Source: Hungateiclostridiaceae bacterium UBA1305
GTDB taxonomy: Bacteria; Bacillota; Clostridia; Acetivibrionales; DTU013
Direction: 5' to 3'
NCBI GenBank assembly: GCA_002307275.1
Contig: DBTX01000067.1
Span: forward strand, 1 to 24,543
DNA length: 24,543 bases
This document shows positions 15,801-22,027 of this stretch, one piece after another (the stretch's first letter is position 1; every line of letters starts with the position of its first letter). A model generated the notes under the pieces. It did no database searches. It was given only the letters and a program-made list of their open reading frames with translations, and had not been told where the DNA came from. A program made the position numbers and the translations under genes.

Positions 15801-16422
15801 GCTCCTTCAGAGGGCCCAACTGTGAATCCAGTTCAATGATAATATCATTGATCCTCTCGAGATTTAGCCTGGTCATTTCAAGCTTCTTCTCGGCATCCAG
15901 CTTTCGCACCTTATATTTCATTATCCCGGAGGCTTCTTCGAATATATGCCTTCTGTCCTCAGACCTGTTACTGAGGATTTCATCCACCCTTCCCTGACCA
16001 ATGACAGAATAACCATCTTTTCCGATGCCTGTGTCAAGGAAGAGCTCAGTGATGTCTTTCAGTCTGCAGGCAGACTTGTTTATAAGATATTCACTCTCCC
16101 CTGAACGGAAAATACGCCGGGTTACTGTAACCTCAGCATATGCGATCGGAAGTGATGAATCAGAATTGTCTATAGTAATGGAAACCTCTGCAAATCCCAG
16201 AGGCTTTCTGTGCTCCGTACCGGCAAAGATGACATCTTCCATTTTGCTTCCGCGGAGTGTTTTGATGCTTTGTTCGCCTAGCACCCATCTGATGGCGTCG
16301 GCAATATTACTTTTACCGCTGCCGTTCGGTCCGACAACGGAAGTGATGCCACTGTTGAAATCAAGGTATATTTTATCTGCAAAGGATTTAAAGCCCTGTA
16401 AATCCAACCGTTTCAAGTACAA
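12850..16422 (-). CDS. smc: chromosome partition protein SMC
   Basis: SMC is the ATPase of bacterial condensin; with ScpA and ScpB it forms a ring that extrudes DNA loops from ParB-loaded sites. The 1190 residues show the full architecture: N-terminal head with Walker A GPNGSGKS (31-38), coiled coil (about 165-510), hinge (about 515-640, containing GFCGVGSDL), returning coiled coil (about 660-1000), and C-terminal head with signature LSGGERAF (1096-1103) and Walker B VLDEIEAALDD (1122-1132). The start codon is TTG at 16422: it gives the conserved YLKRLDLQGFKSFADK start and has GGGGGG 6 nt upstream. It has a candidate promoter of its own and reads into ftsY. Confidence 0.98.
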   Translation of the reverse strand: MYLKRLDLQGFKSFADKIYLDFNSGITSVVGPNGSGKSNIADAIRWVLGEQSIKTLRGSKMEDVIFAGTEHRKPLGFAEVSITIDNSDSSLPIAYAEVTVTRRIFRSGESEYLINKSACRLKDITELFLDTGIGKDGYSVIGQGRVDEILSNRSEDRRHIFEEASGIMKYKVRKLDAEKKLEMTRLNLERINDIIIELDSQLGPLKEQSETARRYLDLREALKELDVNVYLDSMQKFTEKLKDLDEQYKTVKDNVDSENSKLEEITGSNKQKTDMLKAFDDKLDAAKQQFYELEGNLERCSSDIKLNNEKITNFEQNINRLDSEAAELQLKQTGIDKEEAGKQDKLKYLDKQMTDYTKKLEEYEKQMEELLKTLDESERYIEQLKSGVMDKMDIQSDKKLQISNIRTHMENMQKRQKNIDNEVYQHIVENDRENMKKEDLTESIRHASEQIRKQKAKLQELTGERSESDKLLDEMRLKQSKLKSEIQFKTSRVRTLREMEQNLEGYNRSVRQILQECRDSAEFGKGIHGALAQLIKVDRKYEAAIEMTLGSALQNIVTQTEEAAKKAIEYLKANKMGRATFLPISSVNGKNFDGPMLNRIKGSDGFCGVGSDLVTYDSKYSGIIDSFLGKVVVIDNLDNAIKMARSFGYSFRIVTLEGDILSTGGSMSGGSLENRGPGILSRSREINELDAELVSIKTADSAMEKDIKLLSEDIAQINSEISSIENDIKNNELVKIRDESHLSQVEENIKKTAARMDMLKQEREQLDRQLAEISRELDKYQQELNAIELEISESKKTITEHQDKHKEDQTVRDALHADITDFKISVNSIRESMDSVRETTERLANERDALLKGIARKNIEKSKSLAEIEHLRQLIEGLNAVIKGHEEEKSGKTFELDRLSEERKVLEEDLYDIVNKINDANKSILLLQEEYSRVEVRKAKLETEMEALQDRMWNEYELTYSSALLLKKDIGSLAQAQKKINELRNSIKELGTVNVTSIEEYVKSKERFEFMSAQRNDMEQAREKLLRVVQEMTVIMKKQFLEQFKLINDNFNIVFKELFSGGRASLLIADQENVLESGIEIEVQPPGKKLQNMMLLSGGERAFTAIALLFAILRLKPSPFCVLDEIEAALDDANVYRFADYLRRYSSQTQFIMVTHRKGTMEGSDMLYGVTMQEHGVSRIVSMKMGEKVG

Positions 16423-16464
16423 ATGGAACCCCCCATAACTCCCTCAAATCAAGTGTCCATCATA

Positions 16465-16492
16465 ATTCTAACATAACTGAAAACATATTCAA
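16465..16492 (-). promoter_or_regulatory. candidate extended -10 promoter of smc
   Basis: On the minus strand TTGAAT (plus 16487-16492) is followed after 16 nt by TAGAAT (plus 16465-16470), preceded by TGT. That gives an extended -10 of the TGnTAGAAT type. It lies about 45 nt upstream of the smc TTG in a 134-nt gap. Confidence 0.55.
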
Positions 16493-16545
16493 CATTTATT
16501 AACAGGTATTGTCTTTATTTTAATTAAAGCCATAATTGAAGTGAC

Positions 16546-16568
16546 GAATACCTGCCTTACAGGTATTC
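16546..16568 (-). other. 9-bp hairpin across the radical SAM stop codon
   Basis: GAATACCTG (16546-16554) and CAGGTATTC (16560-16568) pair perfectly around a 5-nt loop that contains the TAA stop. A third CAGGTATT follows at 16503-16510. No U-tract follows, so this may act as a 3'-end stabiliser or weak pause and not as a true terminator. Confidence 0.5.
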
Positions 16569-17582
16569 TATTCTGAATCTATTTCCCATCGAATCATCAG
16601 TTTTTACCTTAATGTTTTTAATGGAGAACTTTCCTTTTAAATATTCTATATTTGATTTCTTTTGACCAATTGTGTTTGAAACATTTTGGGTCCCTGTTAA
16701 GATATGAAGCTCGGAAACCTCTGACAGGTTTTGGGCCCGGATCATTGCATCCAGTCTTTGAAGCATGCGCTTTGACTCGACAAGTTGCCTGAAGGCCGGA
16801 TGTACCGGTCCGGCTGCGACTTCCGATTCCGGGCCGGTACTGATGCTTTCATTGGTCTGAAGACCTATCCTGATCACATTTATATTGCTCGCTTCATACA
16901 GCTCCAGCAGTTCAGCACAAAGTTCAATTGCCTCTTCCAATGTTTGAGGGTCATATTCACCCTTTTTGTAAAGCCTCTCCAATTCTGTCCCTTTTATCAC
17001 AAGCACCGGATAGATCCGTACGATATCAGGTGAAATGGAGATCACCTTTCTGGCAGTCTCCAGGCATTTTTCCCGTGTGTCGCCCGGCAAGCCTGTCATG
17101 GTCTGGATACCGAGGCGGAAACCTCTTTCTTTTATGAGTGAAGCAGCGCTATATACACATGAAGCATTATGACCGCGGTAACTTGCGCTCAATACAGCAT
17201 CGTCCAGACTCTGGACGCCCAGTTCAATCGTCCCTGTTCCGTACTTTTTCAGAAGCGTCAGGATTTCGTCATCGATATTGTCAGGTCTTGTAGAAAGCCT
17301 TATTTCAGAAACTTTTCCGGATGAAAGGTATGGCGCCGCCGCCTTCAAAAAGCTCTCCTGCACAGTTTTGTCAATTGCCGTAAAACTGCCGCCGTAGAAG
17401 GCAATTTCTACTTTGTCGGCGGTGTGGATTGTTCTTAAGTGGTTTTCTATGATCTTTGGTATTTGTTCAGGAGTCATTTCTTCAATTTGTCCGCTTATTT
17501 TCCTCTGACTGCAGAAAATACAGTCATGAGGACAGCCTTTATGCGGTACGAAGATCGGAATGATCACATGTCTGACTTTCAT
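16557..17582 (-). CDS. radical SAM protein, Elp3-like without acetyltransferase domain
   Basis: A 341-residue radical S-adenosylmethionine enzyme. The cluster-binding motif CPHDCIFC gives C17, C21 and C24 (C-x3-C-x2-C). YGGSFTAI (about 64-71) is the SAM-binding GGE-like region, followed by LSTRPDNID, the barrel strand GVQSLDDAVL and the C-terminal segment ISTGPESEVAAGPVHPAFRQLVE. It looks like Elp3 and HemN relatives but lacks the GNAT acetyltransferase domain of Elp3. Clostridia commonly carry this gene between rnc and smc; its substrate is unknown to me. The rnc stop codon is 1 nt before this ATG, and the ribosome site AGGTG lies in the last rnc codons, so the two are tightly coupled. Confidence 0.88.
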   Translation of the reverse strand: MKVRHVIIPIFVPHKGCPHDCIFCSQRKISGQIEEMTPEQIPKIIENHLRTIHTADKVEIAFYGGSFTAIDKTVQESFLKAAAPYLSSGKVSEIRLSTRPDNIDDEILTLLKKYGTGTIELGVQSLDDAVLSASYRGHNASCVYSAASLIKERGFRLGIQTMTGLPGDTREKCLETARKVISISPDIVRIYPVLVIKGTELERLYKKGEYDPQTLEEAIELCAELLELYEASNINVIRIGLQTNESISTGPESEVAAGPVHPAFRQLVESKRMLQRLDAMIRAQNLSEVSELHILTGTQNVSNTIGQKKSNIEYLKGKFSIKNIKVKTDDSMGNRFRIEYL

Positions 17583-17583
17583 C

Positions 17584-18303
17584 CTATTTCACCTGTAATT
17601 TGTTCAAGGCAGCTTTTGCGGCATTTTGCTCTGCTTCCTTTTTGCTTTTGCCTTCTCCCCTGCCCAATACCACATCTCCTACGGAAATCTGGGCAACGAA
17701 CTGCTTATTGTGATCGGGACCTTTTTCTTCGATGATCCTGTAATTGACCTTCTGTTCACCTGATTTTTGTATGATCTCCTGCAGTTGGGTCTTGTAGTCC
17801 ACAAAGATTTCACTGTTGCCGGAATCATTGAATAATTCACTCATGGATCTGTGAATAAAGGATGCAGCCTCATTCAGACCGCCGTCGAGGTATATCGCTC
17901 CGATTAATGCTTCAAATGCGTCAGAAAGGATGGATGTGCGAGACCTTCCCCCGGTGTTTTCCTCTCCCCTGCCAAGCAAAATATGATTTCCCAGCATTAT
18001 TTTAGATGCACATATCATCAAAGAGCCTTCACACACGATAGAAGCCCTTGTCTTGGTCATTTCGCCTTCGGGCAGTGCCGGGAAATTTTTATATATAAAC
18101 TCACTTGTCACGATATTAAGAACAGAATCACCCAGAAATTCAAGCCTCTCATTACTGTTGAGACCCTCAACCCTTTTTTCATTTGCATACGAACTGTGTG
18201 TAAGTGCCAGCAGCAAATACATCCTGTCTTTGAAAGTATAACCGATGATTGATTCCAGTTCATTTAAATTTTGAATATTATCATTGATAAAGTTTCTGTT
18301 CAT
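17584..18303 (-). CDS. rnc: ribonuclease III
   Basis: RNase III cuts double-stranded RNA, maturing rRNA precursors and controlling mRNA stability. The 239-residue protein has the endonuclease domain with the signature NERLEFLGD (51-59) and the metal-binding DAFEALIGAIYLDGG (128-142). A double-stranded-RNA-binding domain follows (about 169-237, DYKTQLQEIIQ ... KSKKEAEQNAAKAAL). GGGAGG 6 nt upstream fixes the ATG. A stable hairpin lies 47 nt before the start codon; RNase III represses its own mRNA in some bacteria by cutting such a leader, so the same is possible here. The gene couples directly to the radical SAM gene. Confidence 0.98.
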   Translation of the reverse strand: MNRNFINDNIQNLNELESIIGYTFKDRMYLLLALTHSSYANEKRVEGLNSNERLEFLGDSVLNIVTSEFIYKNFPALPEGEMTKTRASIVCEGSLMICASKIMLGNHILLGRGEENTGGRSRTSILSDAFEALIGAIYLDGGLNEAASFIHRSMSELFNDSGNSEIFVDYKTQLQEIIQKSGEQKVNYRIIEEKGPDHNKQFVAQISVGDVVLGRGEGKSKKEAEQNAAKAALNKLQVK

Positions 18304-18349
18304 TGTTACCTCCCTGCCCGGTATTACTCCGGTCAGCCTTTGGTAAGAC

Positions 18350-18376
18350 TTAAAGGCGGGAATATCCCGCCTTTAA
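18350..18376 (-). other. stable 11-bp hairpin in the fabF-rnc gap
   Basis: TTAAAGGCGGG (18350-18360) and CCCGCCTTTAA (18366-18376) are perfect complements with a 5-nt loop. It is GC-rich at the top and followed on the minus strand by GTCTTACC, so it lacks a proper U-tract. It may be a weak terminator for fabF or a processing site in the rnc leader. Confidence 0.65.
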
Positions 18377-18433
18377 TATTATAGTCTTTATATAAGTTGA
18401 CCGCCAGTATTTTTATCCTTCAAGTGCGATCGA

Positions 18434-19672
18434 CTATTCTGAGTATTTTTTTAAAACGATTGCAGCATTGTGGCCTCCAAAACCAAGTGCGTTGGACAGT
18501 GCATATTTTATGTCAGCGTATCTTCCTTTATTCGCAACGTAGTCAAGATCACATTCCGGATCAGGGTTCTGAAGATTGATCGTAGGCGGCAGGAAGCTTT
18601 CTTTAAGCGACATTGCAGTGATAATAGCCTCAATCGCTCCTGCTGCTCCAAGCAGGTGGCCTGTCATTGATTTTGTCGAACTGACTGCCAGCTTGTATGC
18701 ATATTCGCCAAATACTGCTTTTATTACTTTGGTTTCAGCTACATCGTTCAACGGTGTCGAAGTGCCATGAGCATTCACATATCCTATCTCTTCAGGCTTT
18801 ATACCAGCGTCGTCAATCGCATTTTTCATGGATCTGGTGCCGCCAATGCCCTCTGGATGAGGCGCTGTGATGTGATGTGCATCACAGGTACAGCCGTAAC
18901 CGACGACCTCGCCCCAGATGAAAGCCCCGCGTTTCTGAGCATGTTCCAATTCCTCAAGAACAAGTATTCCTGATCCCTCGCCCATGATAAAGCCATCACG
19001 GTCCCTGTCAAAAGGTCTGCAGGCAGTAGCAGGATCCGGGTTCGTAGAAAGAGCCTTGTTCGCACAGAAGCCTGCGTAGGACAAAGGCGTTATGGCTGAT
19101 TCGGCGCCGCCGGTTAACATTATTTCTGCATCACCGCGCTGTATTACCTTGAATGCGTCGCCGATTGCATTGTTACCTGAAGCACAGGCAGTAACGACAC
19201 ATTCATTGAAACCTTGAAGATTATATTCTATGGCAATTCTTCCTGCAGCCATATTTGCGATCATAGATGTGATGAAGAAGGGGCTGACCCTGCCTGCTCC
19301 CTTTGTTTCAAGAGTGTGATGCTGGTCCTCAAGGGTCTGTATTCCACCGATTCCGGAACCTACTATGACACCTGCCCTGAAGCTGTCTTCCTCTTCCATC
19401 TTGAGACCGGACATTTCAACAGCCATCTTGGCGGCTGCCATGGCATATTGCGTAAAAATATCCATTCGTTTTGCTTCTTTTTTATCAATATATTCCGTAG
19501 GCTCAAAATTTTTGATTTCTGCGGCCACTTTTGCATCATAATTTTCAGTATCAAATTTTGTTAAAGTGCTTATACCGGACTTACCTTCTTTGATAGCACT
19601 CCAGAAGCTGTCCAATCCAAAACCCATTGAATGTACTACACCCATACCAGTTATAACAACTCTTCTTCTCAT
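18434..19672 (-). CDS. fabF: 3-oxoacyl-ACP synthase II (FabF)
   Basis: FabF is the elongating condensing enzyme: it joins acyl-ACP with malonyl-ACP, extending the fatty acid by two carbons. The 412-residue thiolase-fold protein has the Cys-His-His triad: C163 in VVTACASGNN, H302 in NAHGTSTPLND and H339 in KSMTGHLLGAAG. The glycine-rich GFGGHN lies near the C-terminus. The ATG at 19672 is chosen because GGAGGG lies 6 nt upstream and the family starts RRVVITGMG; an in-frame GTG further up lies before that site. A strong terminator after acpP separates it from the upstream fab genes, so it depends on read-through or a promoter in the 218-nt gap, which I cannot identify clearly. Confidence 0.97.
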   Translation of the reverse strand: MRRRVVITGMGVVHSMGFGLDSFWSAIKEGKSGISTLTKFDTENYDAKVAAEIKNFEPTEYIDKKEAKRMDIFTQYAMAAAKMAVEMSGLKMEEEDSFRAGVIVGSGIGGIQTLEDQHHTLETKGAGRVSPFFITSMIANMAAGRIAIEYNLQGFNECVVTACASGNNAIGDAFKVIQRGDAEIMLTGGAESAITPLSYAGFCANKALSTNPDPATACRPFDRDRDGFIMGEGSGILVLEELEHAQKRGAFIWGEVVGYGCTCDAHHITAPHPEGIGGTRSMKNAIDDAGIKPEEIGYVNAHGTSTPLNDVAETKVIKAVFGEYAYKLAVSSTKSMTGHLLGAAGAIEAIITAMSLKESFLPPTINLQNPDPECDLDYVANKGRYADIKYALSNALGFGGHNAAIVLKKYSE

Positions 19673-19800
19673 TGAATACCCTCCATGCAAATACATTACA
19701 CTTTCATTGATTTAAACACAATTATTAAATTTTAAAAGTTTATAAACATAGATGATGATAATCTATATAAAATTAGACATCTTCTTATTCGTCCGAAAAT

Positions 19801-19834
19801 AAATCTCAAGGGGCATCAAGCCCCTCTCGATTTT
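19801..19834. repeat. short palindromic extragenic repeat, copy 2
   Basis: AGGGGC (19809-19814), loop ATCAA, GCCCCT (19820-19825), flanked by AAATC (19801-19805) and GATTT (19829-19833). GCCCCTCTCGATTTT at 19820-19834 is identical to the minus strand of 1962-1976. On the fabF leader RNA, an upstream GGGGCAT (plus 19850-19856) could pair with the same ATGCCCC half, so two mutually exclusive hairpins are possible. Confidence 0.7.
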
Positions 19835-19862
19835 TGATTAAGATTTTTTATGCCCCAGTTAT

Positions 19863-19892
19863 AAAAAAAGTCCCTCTGACGGGACTTTTTTT
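19863..19892 (-). terminator. strong intrinsic terminator at the end of acpP
   Basis: AAAAAAAGTCCC and GGGACTTTTTTT form a perfect 12-bp stem with a 6-nt loop and an in-stem run of seven T. On the minus strand it starts within the acpP stop codon. It should end most fapR-to-acpP transcripts and lower expression of fabF relative to acpP. Confidence 0.9.
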
Positions 19893-20118
19893 ATGTATTA
19901 TTTTTAATGTAGTCCACGGCATCTGATACACATGCAATTTTTTCTGCTTCACTATCAGGAATTTCAATATCGAATTCCTCTTCGAGAGCCATTATCAACT
20001 CAACGATATCAAGTGAATCTGCACCCAGATCGTCTATGAAAGAAGATTCCAAGTTTATTTCATCTTCTTCAACACCTAATTGCTCGACTATTATCTTCTT
20101 AACCTTTTCGAAAACCAT
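19891..20118 (-). CDS. acpP: acyl carrier protein
   Basis: ACP carries growing acyl chains on a 4'-phosphopantetheine arm for every enzyme of type II fatty acid synthesis. The 75-residue acidic helical protein has the attachment motif GADSLDIVEL with Ser35, followed by ALEEEFDIEIPDSEAEKI. The ATG at 20118 is fixed by AGGAGGTG 5 nt upstream; an in-frame start further upstream would fall before that site. It sits between fabG and fabF as in many Firmicutes. A perfect TATAAT upstream and a terminator directly downstream suggest an additional abundant short transcript, as expected for a protein needed in large amounts. Confidence 0.98.
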   Translation of the reverse strand: MVFEKVKKIIVEQLGVEEDEINLESSFIDDLGADSLDIVELIMALEEEFDIEIPDSEAEKIACVSDAVDYIKNNT

Positions 20119-20148
20119 ACATTCACCTCCTCCCACAGGGGGTAATTA

Positions 20149-20154
20149 ATTATA
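20149..20154 (-). promoter_or_regulatory. candidate -10 box of an internal acpP promoter
   Basis: A perfect TATAAT on the minus strand, 30 nt upstream of the acpP ATG. No convincing -35 box is visible at 15-19 nt spacing. Confidence 0.4.
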
Positions 20155-20164
20155 ATAATTTCGT

Positions 20165-20198
20165 GTGAAAGATATGCCATGAAAGGCTCAGCTTTCAC
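20165..20198 (-). other. two alternative hairpins in the fabG-acpP gap
   Basis: CTTTCAC (20192-20198) can pair with TGAAAG (20180-20185, 6 bp) or with GTGAAAG (20165-20171, 7 bp). Only one can form at a time. No U-tract follows either hairpin. Confidence 0.35.
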
Positions 20199-20210
20199 AT
20201 AAAGATATTA

Positions 20211-20954
20211 TTACATAACAAGCCCGCCGTCAATATCTATTACCTGAGCAGTAACATAAGATGCATCATCTGAAGCAAGAAATGCGACAACATTGGCCAC
20301 ATCCTCGGGCGTCCCGAACCTTCCGAGCGGTATGTTATCAAGATACTTTTTCCTTACTTCTTCAGGTAATACTTCTGTCATTTTACTTTGGATCATACCT
20401 GGTGCTACTGCATTACAGGTAATTCCCCTGGATGCAAACTCCTTTGCTGTGGTCTTTGTCAAACCGATCAATCCGGCTTTGGAAGCGGAATAGTTGGCCT
20501 GCCCCGGATTACCGTACCTTCCGGCAACAGAAGCTATATTAACAATTCGGCCATATTTCTGCTTTATCATTTGTTTCCCGGCAAACTTTGTACAAAAAAA
20601 CGCGCCCTTGAGATTGATATCCAGTACAGCATCCCAATCCTCTTCCGACATCATAGCCAGTGGCTTATCTTTGGTAATACCGGCATTATTGATAAGGATA
20701 TCCAGACTTCCAAATGTTTCTACCGCAGCAGCGACCATTGCTTTTACATCATCCGCGTTTCTGACGTCTCCCCGGGTAACAGTTACCTTGTAACCTGCAT
20801 TTTTAAATTCTTCAGCTGTAGCGTCCAGAGAGTCGGATACCGCAATATCATTGAGTACGATATTCGCACCGAGTGATGCCAGCTTGAGCGCGATAGCCCT
20901 ACCCAAACCTCTCGCCGAACCTGTCACTACAGCAGTCTTCCCTTCCAGTAACAT
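20211..20954 (-). CDS. fabG: 3-oxoacyl-ACP reductase (FabG)
   Basis: FabG reduces 3-oxoacyl-ACP to 3-hydroxyacyl-ACP with NADPH. The 247-residue short-chain dehydrogenase has the nucleotide-binding TGSARGLG (11-18), NNAG (89-92) and the catalytic S142, Y155 and K159 in NIASVAGRYGNPGQANYSAS and the following K. It ends AQVIDIDGGLVM, typical of FabG. The ATG at 20954 follows GGAGGAG by 9 nt; an in-frame start 24 nt further up would leave a non-conserved extension. It lies 84 nt after fabD and 92 nt before acpP. Confidence 0.97.
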   Translation of the reverse strand: MLLEGKTAVVTGSARGLGRAIALKLASLGANIVLNDIAVSDSLDATAEEFKNAGYKVTVTRGDVRNADDVKAMVAAAVETFGSLDILINNAGITKDKPLAMMSEEDWDAVLDINLKGAFFCTKFAGKQMIKQKYGRIVNIASVAGRYGNPGQANYSASKAGLIGLTKTTAKEFASRGITCNAVAPGMIQSKMTEVLPEEVRKKYLDNIPLGRFGTPEDVANVVAFLASDDASYVTAQVIDIDGGLVM

Positions 20955-21008
20955 TATATGTATCTCCTCCTGTTCCAAAAAAGTTGCAGTTTGCTTAAGC
21001 GTAAATAA

Positions 21009-21027
21009 CTGTTTAAACAGCTGTCAA
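21009..21027 (-). promoter_or_regulatory. TTGACA next to a perfect 12-bp palindrome, fabD-fabG gap
   Basis: On the minus strand a consensus -35 hexamer TTGACA (plus 21022-21027) is followed by the self-complementary CTGTTTAAACAG (21009-21020). The best -10 at 18 nt spacing is TACGCT, a poor match, so a promoter is uncertain. Confidence 0.25.
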
Positions 21028-21038
21028 AATTTTTGCAC

Positions 21039-21977
21039 TTATTTTCCGCATAATTCCCCAAGTGTCTTTTCAAGTGATTCCAAATCTTCTATATTAAAAA
21101 CCTTGACTTCTTTGCTTATTTTCCTGACAAAGCCGCCTAAGACTTTTCCTGGGCCAATTTCAACAAATGTATCAACTTCATTTTCAAGCATAAGCCTGAT
21201 TGAATTTTCCCAAAGGACAGGACTGCTTACCTGTCTGATTAAAAGATCTTTTGCCTCTTCCGGAGAATTGACGACCTTTGCAGTAACATTTGCAACCAAT
21301 GGTATTTTCAAGGTATTCAGCGTGACGTTCTGAAGTTCTGCTGAAAGTCTTTCTCCAGCCGGCTTCAGCATACAGCAGTGGAAGGGCGCACTGACAGCAA
21401 GCAGTATAGTCCTCTTTGCCCCTTTTGCAGTACAAAGCTCCATTGCTTTTTCTACAGCCTTTATCTCCCCTGCAATGGAAATCTGACCCGGGCAGTTATA
21501 ATTTGCCGGTTCAACAATTCCAACCTCGGAAGCGATTTTGCAGCATTCCATTACATCTTCTGCAGAAAGGCCAAGAATTGCAGCCATTGTACCAATTCCA
21601 AGCGGCACAGCTTCCTGCATGTATTTACCCCTTTTTCTTACAAGAGTTACTGCTGTTTTAAAATCCATTGTACCCGATGCAACATGTGCCGAATATTCTC
21701 CAAGACTGAGACCTGCAGTAAAGTCCGGCTTTATTCCGCGTTCCAGCAAAGGCTGAAGACATGCAATACTGGTTGTAACTATGGCAGGCTGTGTATTTTC
21801 TGTTATTTTAAGTGTTTCATCATCACCGTCAAAAACCATCTTTTTCATATCGAAACCAAGTGCCTTAGAAGCCTGATCAAAAATTTCATTTGCAGAGCTG
21901 TATTCAGATGAGATTTGCTTTCCCATGCCTACATATTGAGCACCTTGACCCGAAAAAATAAAAGCTGTCTTTCCCAT
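21039..21977 (-). CDS. fabD: malonyl-CoA:ACP transacylase (FabD)
   Basis: FabD moves malonyl from CoA to ACP, supplying the extender unit for FabH and FabF. The 312-residue protein begins GKTAFIFSGQGAQYVGMG, the canonical FabD start. The nucleophile S91 lies in GLSLGEYSA, where most described members have GHSLGEYSA. The partner His is in SAPFHCCMLKPAG, and EIGPGKVLGGFV closes the domain. The ATG at 21977 is chosen by conservation; GGAGG ends only 4 nt upstream, a short spacing. It follows fabH by 50 nt. No fabK lies between fabH and fabD, unlike in many clostridia. Confidence 0.97.
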   Translation of the reverse strand: MGKTAFIFSGQGAQYVGMGKQISSEYSSANEIFDQASKALGFDMKKMVFDGDDETLKITENTQPAIVTTSIACLQPLLERGIKPDFTAGLSLGEYSAHVASGTMDFKTAVTLVRKRGKYMQEAVPLGIGTMAAILGLSAEDVMECCKIASEVGIVEPANYNCPGQISIAGEIKAVEKAMELCTAKGAKRTILLAVSAPFHCCMLKPAGERLSAELQNVTLNTLKIPLVANVTAKVVNSPEEAKDLLIRQVSSPVLWENSIRLMLENEVDTFVEIGPGKVLGGFVRKISKEVKVFNIEDLESLEKTLGELCGK

Positions 21978-22027
21978 AAATCCTCCAGATATGATCAATT
22001 AAATTTAATCTTTATTCATGGTTCGAA

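Noticed and set aside
20388..20876. 162-codon plus-strand open frame opposite fabG
   Set aside because: It is antisense to a complete fabG with intact catalytic residues and lacks its own translation signals.
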